A stretch of DNA of 27,881 nt from an uncultured Bacteroidales bacterium (GTDB lineage Bacteria > Bacteroidota > Bacteroidia > Bacteroidales > UBA932), in assembly GCA_904501835.1 (NCBI GenBank), contig CAJGBW010000019.1:1-27881 (forward strand), written 5' to 3'. Of the stretch, positions 21,939-27,881 are shown piece by piece (the stretch's first letter is position 1; each line of letters opens with the position of its first letter). Made by a program: the position numbers and the translations under genes. The notes below the pieces were generated by a model. It worked only from the letters and a program-made list of their open reading frames with translations. It did not search any database and had not been told where the DNA came from.

Positions 21939-23912
21939 ATGATTTTAAGTGAAGACATATTCGCCCGCTACACCCCGGAAGAAAAGGCACTGATAGAAAG
22001 GGCCGCCAACCTCGCGCAAGAGGTCTTACAGGGAGAATTCCGAAGCAACAACCACCCCTTCTTCGAGCATCCGATGGCGGTGGCGCGTATTGTTGCCCAA
22101 GAATTAGGCCTGACGGCAGACTGCGTCGCGGCGGTGTTTCTGCACGAAGCATCTTCCTATTGCAAAAGAAAAGGAGAGAATGCGGATGAGGCTTGTCCGC
22201 TCGAAGTCCGTAAAAAGATAGAAAGTTTCGGCAAGGATATCTTGACCATGGTCGAAGGATTGGATAAAATCTCGACCATCCGTCCCAAAGACACGCGTCT
22301 GGAAGCTGAAAATTATAAAAAACTGATTGTTTCCTATTCCAAAGACCCTCGGGTCATTCTGTTGAAATTGGCTGACCGTCTGGAGATTATGCGCTCGCTC
22401 TCCATTTTCCCGAAATCATCCCGCGAAAAGAAGGCTTTGGAGACCTTGATGCTCTATATCCCCTTGGCGCACCAACTCGGTCTTTTCAACATGAAAAGTG
22501 AGATGGAAGATATCTACTTCAGTTACGCAGAGCCGGAGCAATACAAGAGCATCACCAACCACTTGAAAATCACGGAGCCTGACCGACAGAAACTGACCTC
22601 CGACTTTATCGAGCCCCTCAAAACCCGTTTGTCCGAAGCCGGCATCCGATACAAATTGAAAGCCCGCACCAAGACCGCCTTCTCCATCTGGAAGAAAATG
22701 CAGAAACAGAAAGTGGATTTTGACGGAGTCTATGACGTGTTTGCCATTCGCTTCATCATTGAGACGGGCGACTGTGGACGAGAGGAAGAAAAGGCGCTCT
22801 GCTGGAAGGTCTTCTCCTATGTGACAGAAAAATACGAATCCGACACGGCGCGTTTGAGAGATTGGTTGAGCAATCCCAAGCCCAATGGCTATGAGAGTCT
22901 GCACATTACGGTCAAAAATAATGAGGGCGCATATCTAGAAGTTCAAATCCGCAGCCAACGTATGGATGAAGTGGCAGAGAGCGGACTGGCCTCCCATTGG
23001 TCCTACAAAGGCATCAAACAGGAAGTCGGATTGGACCAATGGCTAAACGCCCTGCGAAATTCCATTGAAAACGGCACCAAACTTTCCATGCCGGACAGCG
23101 AAGGAGATGATGATTTGCCCGCACCGCCTACGCGTGAAATTTTTGTATTCACGCCCAACGGAGATTTAAGGAAATTGCCCGCCGGCGCGACGGTGCTGGA
23201 TTTCGCCTTTGATATCCATACAAAATTGGGCTCACAATGTACTGGAGGCCGTATCAATGGCAAGGCTGTCTCTTTCCGCGAACCTTTGAAAACCGGTGAT
23301 TATGTGGAAATTTTCAGCAGCAAAAACCAAAAACCCACAGCCGACTGGCTGAATTGGACGGTTACCAGCAAGGCGCGCAACAAAATACGTCAAAGCATAT
23401 CGGAAAAAGGCCACCAAAAAGCCGCCGAGGGCAGAGAGCTATTGGAAAGAAGACTGCGAAATTGGAAATTGGTCTTAAAGGATGAGGACTTGGCGGAGTA
23501 TATGAAAAAACTCCAAATCAAGACCATTAAAGATTTTTACGAAGCGGTTGGAGAAGGCAAGATTGACCCGTCCGAGGTAAAAGAATATATCCTGGATATT
23601 GAGAACGCGCGGATTCGAGCCGCACAAGCAGCCGCACAGGCTGCCCAAGAAAGAATGTTGGAACGGGCCGCCCAGGAAGAGGACAAACAGAAAGACGCAG
23701 ATGACATTATGGTCATCGACGCCAAAAACGTCAAAAAACTGGACTACTGTCTGGCAAAATGCTGCAATCCCGAGCCTGGGGACGATATTTTTGGATTCAT
23801 CTCCATTAAATCCGGACTGAAGATTCACCGCATGTCCTGCCCCAATGCCGCCCGATTGATTGAAAAATACCCGTATAGAATTCAAAAAGTAAAATGGAAA
23901 GACAAAGTTTGA
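21939..23912 (+). CDS. RelA/SpoT homologue with degenerate hydrolase site and no ACT domain
   Basis: This 657-residue long-form RSH protein starts 9 nt after the M23 gene. The N-terminal HD domain has EHPMAVA, but HD is His69-Glu70, the following ED pair is lost (HEASSYC), and DRLHN is DRLEI, so ppGpp hydrolysis is unlikely. The synthetase domain looks intact: RTKTAFSIWKKM (Arg243, Lys245), YDVFAIR (Asp266), NPKPNGYESLH (Tyr318, His322) and LEVQIRS. A TGS domain starts near 399, then a helical region, an Ala-rich charged helix (about 552-590) and a zinc-finger-like CCNP...H...C segment. The protein ends at WKDKV where ACT usually begins, about 80 residues short. It probably makes (p)ppGpp only. 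It overlaps rdgB by 19 nt. Confidence 0.9.
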   Translation: MILSEDIFARYTPEEKALIERAANLAQEVLQGEFRSNNHPFFEHPMAVARIVAQELGLTADCVAAVFLHEASSYCKRKGENADEACPLEVRKKIESFGKDILTMVEGLDKISTIRPKDTRLEAENYKKLIVSYSKDPRVILLKLADRLEIMRSLSIFPKSSREKKALETLMLYIPLAHQLGLFNMKSEMEDIYFSYAEPEQYKSITNHLKITEPDRQKLTSDFIEPLKTRLSEAGIRYKLKARTKTAFSIWKKMQKQKVDFDGVYDVFAIRFIIETGDCGREEEKALCWKVFSYVTEKYESDTARLRDWLSNPKPNGYESLHITVKNNEGAYLEVQIRSQRMDEVAESGLASHWSYKGIKQEVGLDQWLNALRNSIENGTKLSMPDSEGDDDLPAPPTREIFVFTPNGDLRKLPAGATVLDFAFDIHTKLGSQCTGGRINGKAVSFREPLKTGDYVEIFSSKNQKPTADWLNWTVTSKARNKIRQSISEKGHQKAAEGRELLERRLRNWKLVLKDEDLAEYMKKLQIKTIKDFYEAVGEGKIDPSEVKEYILDIENARIRAAQAAAQAAQERMLERAAQEEDKQKDADDIMVIDAKNVKKLDYCLAKCCNPEPGDDIFGFISIKSGLKIHRMSCPNAARLIEKYPYRIQKVKWKDKV

Positions 23913-24499
23913 TTTTTGCCACTGGAAATAAAGGAAAACTGAAAGAAGCCGGAGAAATTTTAGGAGAAAAGTTTGAGGTCATCGGGGCTGCGGCGGCCGG
24001 TTTTACAGAAGAGGTGGAAGAGACGGGGCAAAGTTTCCAAGACAACGCCCTGCTCAAAAGCCAGGCTCTGTATGACGCGCTGGGCAAAGATTGTTTTTCC
24101 GATGATTCCGGCTTGGAAGTGGATGCGCTGGACGGAGCGCCCGGCATCTATTCAGCCCGCTATGCCGGAGAGGACAAAGACTTTGAATGTAACATAGACA
24201 AAGTGCTTTCCCAAATGGAAGGCAAGACAGACCGACGCGCCCGTTTCCGCTGCTGTGTCAGCCTGATATGGAAAGGCGAACGATATTTCTTTGACGGGAA
24301 ACTGGAAGGAGAAATCGGCTATGCCAGAAAGGGCCACAATGGCTTTGGCTACGACCCTATCTTCATCCCTGACTGGGTAGCTCCGGGCGTTGCCAATACG
24401 GAAAGATTGACACTGGCTGAAATTTCAGCGGAAGACAAAAACCGCATTTCACACCGCGCGGAAGCCTTATTCCTCTTGTCCGAATTCCTCAACGCTTAA
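23894..24499 (+). CDS. rdgB: dITP/XTP pyrophosphatase (RdgB/HAM1)
   Basis: This 201-residue HAM1-family protein is complete, with FATGNKGKLKEA (TGNKGK 10-15), FSDDSGLEVDAL (Asp70 and Asp71, metal and catalytic), GIYSARYAG, GFGYDPIF and RISHRAEAL. It hydrolyses non-canonical purine triphosphates (dITP, ITP, XTP) to monophosphates, keeping them out of DNA and RNA. Its ATG lies within the end of the relA/spoT gene (19-nt overlap), implying translational coupling. Confidence 0.96.
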   Translation: MERQSLIFATGNKGKLKEAGEILGEKFEVIGAAAAGFTEEVEETGQSFQDNALLKSQALYDALGKDCFSDDSGLEVDALDGAPGIYSARYAGEDKDFECNIDKVLSQMEGKTDRRARFRCCVSLIWKGERYFFDGKLEGEIGYARKGHNGFGYDPIFIPDWVAPGVANTERLTLAEISAEDKNRISHRAEALFLLSEFLNA

Positions 24500-24531
24500 A
24501 CACGCGCACCAGAGAAATTTGAAGAATCCCT

Positions 24532-25179
24532 ATGAAACAACGCTGCGAATTCATTGTTCTTCATAGCACAGCTTACGCAGAGAACGCGTTGGTAATTCAC
24601 ACTTTCAGCCAAGAATACGGGAAAAGGAGTTTTTTGGTACGCGGCATAGGGAAAAAGGTTTCACAGGCCTATTTCCAGCCACTCAATATTGTAGAAGCCG
24701 AAATCATTGAATCGCAAAAATCCTCTTTGTGGCTGGCTCACCACTTCCACCAAGAACATCCCTTGAACGCGATTCGGGAATCCATGAACAAGAACTGCAT
24801 CAGTCTGTTTTTAAGCGAAGTGCTGCTCAAAACCCTACAGGAAGAGGAAATCGACGCCGCCCTATACCAATGGTTACGCGGAAGAATACTTCTTTTAGAC
24901 GCGTTGGAGCAAGGAGTCAGCAATTTTCATTTAGGCCTGCTCAAAGAATTATGCGAACGTATCGGCTACCAGCCTTCGCAGGAGCAACTGCTTCCTTTTG
25001 AAGATGAAGGGGCTTTTGAGGGAGGACCATTAAAAGAAAACTTTGAAGAAATTCTGCTCATGCGTCTCAATGGAGAAAAACGCTGCAAAATCGTACGAAC
25101 TTACCTCAAATTTCTTGAATATCATTTAGATACGCCCCTTCACATCCGCTCTTTGGACGTACTGGGGTGCATGTTTTAA
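24532..25179 (+). CDS. recO: DNA repair protein RecO
   Basis: This 215-residue RecO homologue has an N-terminal OB fold (VLHSTAYAENALVIHTFSQEYGKRSFLVRGIGKK), then a helical C-terminal domain. The zinc cysteines of some RecO proteins are absent, as in other Bacteroidetes. RecO helps load RecA onto SSB-coated single strands with RecR in gap repair. It is rather short for the family (about 240). It starts 32 nt after rdgB and ends 1 nt before the convergent trmB stop. Confidence 0.9.
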   Translation: MKQRCEFIVLHSTAYAENALVIHTFSQEYGKRSFLVRGIGKKVSQAYFQPLNIVEAEIIESQKSSLWLAHHFHQEHPLNAIRESMNKNCISLFLSEVLLKTLQEEEIDAALYQWLRGRILLLDALEQGVSNFHLGLLKELCERIGYQPSQEQLLPFEDEGAFEGGPLKENFEEILLMRLNGEKRCKIVRTYLKFLEYHLDTPLHIRSLDVLGCMF

Positions 25180-25180
25180 G

Positions 25181-25948
25181 CTACTCGTGTACCTGAATGA
25201 CGAAAGCGTGGTGATTTTCATCTTTCCAACGCTCTTCGTCCCAATCCGGACTCACAAAGGTATTTTTCCCCGCCAAAGAAAAGTTCAAATAGCAGATGGG
25301 ATAATTTTGAGCCAGAAAATGCTTCTCATAAAAAGTCTGCACCTCAAACAAAGCCGCATCGGGCGCGGTCGGAGCCAGTCTATCCTCCTGATACAAATCA
25401 TGGGTAGCAAAAGCGCAGGGCAAGGCATTCACTTGGCAGAGCGTACGCGTATATTCATAGAGATAGCGGCTGTCCGTCTTCAGGTGCACCGCACCATCCG
25501 CCTGTAAAAAACCGGCATAACGAGACAAGAACAGAGGGGCTGTCAGACGTTTTTTCTCACGACCGATTTGAGGGTCGGCAAAAGTAATCCAAATCTCCGA
25601 CACCTCACCCGGAGCAAACAGAGAGGAAATAAATTCGATGCGGGTGCGAAGAAAAGCCGCATTGGGGATATGGTTCTGCTCCACATATTTGGCCCCCTTC
25701 CACATGCGCGCCCCCTTGATATCCACTCCGATATAATTGACCTGGGGATTACGGAGAGCCAACGCTACCGTATAATCTCCTTTTCCACAACCCAACTCCA
25801 ACACAATGGGATTGTCATTGTGAAAAAAGTCACTTTTCCAACGTCCTTTAAGGGGGTGATCACATCCCATTACCTCTTGGGTAGTAGGCTGAATCATACA
25901 ACGAAAACTCTCGTTTTCAGCGAATTTGCGTAACTTGTCTTTTCCCAT
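25181..25948 (-). CDS. trmB: tRNA (guanine-N7)-methyltransferase
   Basis: This 255-residue SAM-dependent methyltransferase makes m7G46 in tRNA. It has SAM motif I ELGCGKGDYT (51-60), YIGVDIKGARMWKGAK, the TrmB signature in Bacteroidetes form (ITFADPQIGREKKRLTAPLF) and LKTDSRYLYEYT. Its ATG overlaps the ricT stop by one base (TAATG), so it is translationally coupled to ricT. Confidence 0.95.
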   Translation of the reverse strand: MGKDKLRKFAENESFRCMIQPTTQEVMGCDHPLKGRWKSDFFHNDNPIVLELGCGKGDYTVALALRNPQVNYIGVDIKGARMWKGAKYVEQNHIPNAAFLRTRIEFISSLFAPGEVSEIWITFADPQIGREKKRLTAPLFLSRYAGFLQADGAVHLKTDSRYLYEYTRTLCQVNALPCAFATHDLYQEDRLAPTAPDAALFEVQTFYEKHFLAQNYPICYLNFSLAGKNTFVSPDWDEERWKDENHHAFVIQVHE

Positions 25949-27084
25949 TAGCGACGAGAGCGGTTGCGTTTTTTGCGTTTGCGAGAACTTTTATCGAAAC
26001 GAGTGATGCTATCATCCCCCACGGCAGTCACAAATTCGGGCGCCTCCGGAACCAAATCTTCTTTGAGAGAAGGTGCTTTCACTCCGTTGCGATTCATTTT
26101 GATAATATCTTTCACCTGCTCGGCAGTCAAAGCGAACAAATGGCTGAAAGAAGACTTATCGTACGAGAAGAAAAGGACTTCACGCAAGATGTCTGTCTTC
26201 ATCAAGAAGGCCTGTCCGTCTTCAAGTTCAAGCGGATCATGCACTTTGGGTATTCTGGAACGGGCATCCTGATAATTGGCCGTCTCATAATTGAGACAAC
26301 ATTTCAACTTGCCACACTGTCCCGCCAACTTTTGCGGGTTCAAGGAAAGGTCCTGGATTTTAGCCGCAGAAGTAGAAATAGACTGGAAAGAACAGATATA
26401 GTTTGAGCAACACAATTCCCTGCCGCATACGCCCAAACCACCAATCAAACCGGCTTCCTGACGGGCTCCAATCTGCTTCATCTCGATGCGAATCTTGAAC
26501 TCCTCGGCAAAGCGTTTGATAAGCTGACGAAAATCGACACGGCCATCGGCAATATAATAGAAAATGGCTTTGGTACCATCGCCCTGAAACTCCACGTCGC
26601 CGATTTTCATTTCCAGACCCAGCTCATTGGCTATCTGGCGAGAGCGAATCATGGTTTCCTGCTCGCGATAGGTCGCCTCCATCCATTTCTCTATATCAAA
26701 AGATTTGGCTTTGCGATAGATTTTCTTGGGGGCACTGGATTGCACATCAATCTCTTTCGCAGCAATCTGATGCGCCACGATAGGCCCCTCCAAAGTCACG
26801 ATTCCCAAATCGTGTCCATTGCTCGCCTCAACCACCACAAAATCACCGGTCTTGATGGTCTGACCGGAAGCATTGAGATAAATCCCTTTACGGGTATTCT
26901 TGAAACGGACCTCAAAGAGGTTGTTATATTGCTCCTGACTGATACCTTTGAGCCAATCGTACACCTCCAATTTGCAACAGCCCGGGCGATATTCCACTTG
27001 GGGCTCGCTGCTATTCTCATGGGTTACGATACAGCCACGCTGGCAGTCATATCTTATATTTTCGTTATCCAATTCCATATTCAT
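25948..27084 (-). CDS. ricT: PSP1-domain iron-sulfur protein (RicT/YaaT-like)
   Basis: This 378-residue protein has the PSP1 domain (about 50-140: YNNLFEVRFKNTRKGIYLN, GDFVVVEASNGHDLGIV) and two cysteine clusters, GVCGRELCCSNYIC (Cys220, 225, 226, 231) and QCGKLKCCLNYE (Cys257, 262, 263), as in Fe-S-binding RicT. In Bacillus, RicT works with RicA and RicF in RNA maturation and phosphorelay control; in Bacteroidetes the role is not established. The C-terminus is a basic tail (SSRKRKKRNRSRR). It lies 20 nt downstream of holB, a conserved pairing. The ATG at 27084 or one two codons later could start it. Confidence 0.88.
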   Translation of the reverse strand: MNMELDNENIRYDCQRGCIVTHENSSEPQVEYRPGCCKLEVYDWLKGISQEQYNNLFEVRFKNTRKGIYLNASGQTIKTGDFVVVEASNGHDLGIVTLEGPIVAHQIAAKEIDVQSSAPKKIYRKAKSFDIEKWMEATYREQETMIRSRQIANELGLEMKIGDVEFQGDGTKAIFYYIADGRVDFRQLIKRFAEEFKIRIEMKQIGARQEAGLIGGLGVCGRELCCSNYICSFQSISTSAAKIQDLSLNPQKLAGQCGKLKCCLNYETANYQDARSRIPKVHDPLELEDGQAFLMKTDILREVLFFSYDKSSFSHLFALTAEQVKDIIKMNRNGVKAPSLKEDLVPEAPEFVTAVGDDSITRFDKSSRKRKKRNRSRR

Positions 27085-27104
27085 AGGTTCACCGTATCAT
27101 CCGG

Positions 27105-27881
27105 TTATATATTGATACTCATTCGGTTAATTAAATCCGTAAAGAGTATTTTACGATTGACATTCCTGTCCATATAATACACGAGTTTGTCCAAAACAGG
27201 CAACATACGTGTAGAAAAATTACGAGACACTTGGGAGGAAAGAGTCTGACACAAAGACATGCGGGCAGCAGAAGTGTAAGACAAGTCCGCCATACCTCTT
27301 TGCATCAGAAATATTTTCCGAAGCATATCGCTGGCAAATATACAAAAAGCTTTTTGTTTTTCACGGGAAGGTTGCTCCGCGATTTGTTCCCCTATAGACA
27401 AAGCTTCCAACAAATCCTTTTTCAAAAGGGCCTGTAACAGCTGCGTAAACCATTGGAAATAAAGCTCATCATCGGCTTGATTTTCCAAATGCGAAAGAGC
27501 CACACCCATACTACCCGCACTCTGGCGAACGCTTTCCTGAACCGCTTCGGGCGTATAGCCACGCTCTGACAATGCTTCTGAAAGTTCGGATTCCGACAAA
27601 GGAGGCAGACGCAAAGATTGACAACGAGAGAAAATCGTCTGCAATACTCGCTGCGGATGATGCGTGATAAACAGAAACAGCGTCATTTCCGGGGGCTCTT
27701 CCACCAATTTCAAGAGTTTGTTAGCCGCCTGGATATTCAGATTTTCAGGCAAATAGAAAATCACCGTCTTCCAACCTTTCTCCATGGAAGAAAGCGAAAG
27801 TACATGACTCAATTCTTTGGCCTGAGCCACATTCACATCCCAAGATTTGGACTCCAGCCCCAAAGTTTCCATCAATTGAGG
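27105..27881 (-). CDS. holB: DNA polymerase III delta' subunit, 5'-truncated by the window edge
   Basis: The frame runs open off the right edge, so the N-terminus (Walker A region) is missing. The visible 258 codons hold the AAA+ clamp-loader core IIFYLPE-like (VIFYLPENLNIQAANKLLKLVEEPP), LFLFITHHPQRVLQTIFSRCQ, containing the SRC-type arginine-finger motif, then a helical C-terminal region. The delta' subunit is part of the clamp loader of DNA polymerase III. The order holB-ricT is common in bacteria and supports the call. Confidence 0.9.
   Translation of the reverse strand, partial: PQLMETLGLESKSWDVNVAQAKELSHVLSLSSMEKGWKTVIFYLPENLNIQAANKLLKLVEEPPEMTLFLFITHHPQRVLQTIFSRCQSLRLPPLSESELSEALSERGYTPEAVQESVRQSAGSMGVALSHLENQADDELYFQWFTQLLQALLKKDLLEALSIGEQIAEQPSREKQKAFCIFASDMLRKIFLMQRGMADLSYTSAARMSLCQTLSSQVSRNFSTRMLPVLDKLVYYMDRNVNRKILFTDLINRMSINI

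Overview
The window looks like a chromosomal segment of a Bacteroidetes bacterium, most likely order Bacteroidales. The reasons are FimA/Mfa-type fimbrial lipoproteins, DUF3575, DUF4296 and DUF4886 proteins, a RicT/PSP1 protein next to DNA polymerase III delta', an FtsY reduced to its NG core, and repeated promoter boxes of the Bacteroidetes -7 type (TAnnTTTG). I would not name a genus. No insertion sequence, phage gene, CRISPR array or rRNA is visible.

Layout. Positions 2-865 hold the 3' part of a ViaA-like VWA protein. Positions 876-3550, minus strand, hold a translation block: typA/bipA, a DUF177 (YceD) protein, rpmF and tRNA-Arg(CCT). A tRNA-Leu(CAG) with its own promoter and a terminator-like hairpin lies just upstream of typA. 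Positions 3747-10819 are the accessory part: a divergent fimbria-like locus. Its leftward arm encodes a HExxH lipoprotein, a DUF3575 outer-membrane protein and a FimB/Mfa2-type subunit, all overlapping. Its rightward arm encodes a FimA/Mfa1-type fimbrillin, a 47-residue peptide and an 876-residue lipoprotein fusing a fimbrillin-like region, a DUF4886 SGNH hydrolase and two copies of a carboxy-terminal module. The 255-bp control region between the arms carries two copies of the same inverted repeat, each 7 nt from a -7 box, and a third palindrome midway. This locus is the best candidate for a little-described system.

Positions 10826-10961 hold a GC-rich 33-bp tandem repeat and a bidirectional terminator. 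Housekeeping genes follow: serC-serA (serine synthesis), ftsY-pheT-DUF4296-deoC (minus), yigZ (plus) overlapping uvrB (minus) tail to tail, then an M23 peptidase, a relA/spoT homologue, rdgB and recO (plus), and finally holB (cut by the window end), ricT and trmB (minus).

Within the fimbrial locus the proteins plausibly act together at the cell surface: fimbrillin as shaft, the FimB/Mfa2 protein as anchor, DUF3575 as outer-membrane partner, the metalloprotease-like lipoprotein as possible processing enzyme, and the SGNH fusion as an enzymatic accessory or tip subunit. These roles are inferred from family and context. Among the core genes, the RelA/SpoT homologue is notable: its hydrolase site is degenerate and it lacks the C-terminal ACT domain. 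The promoter boxes of ftsY, uvrB and the M23 gene lie so close to the start codons that their mRNAs are probably leaderless or nearly so.
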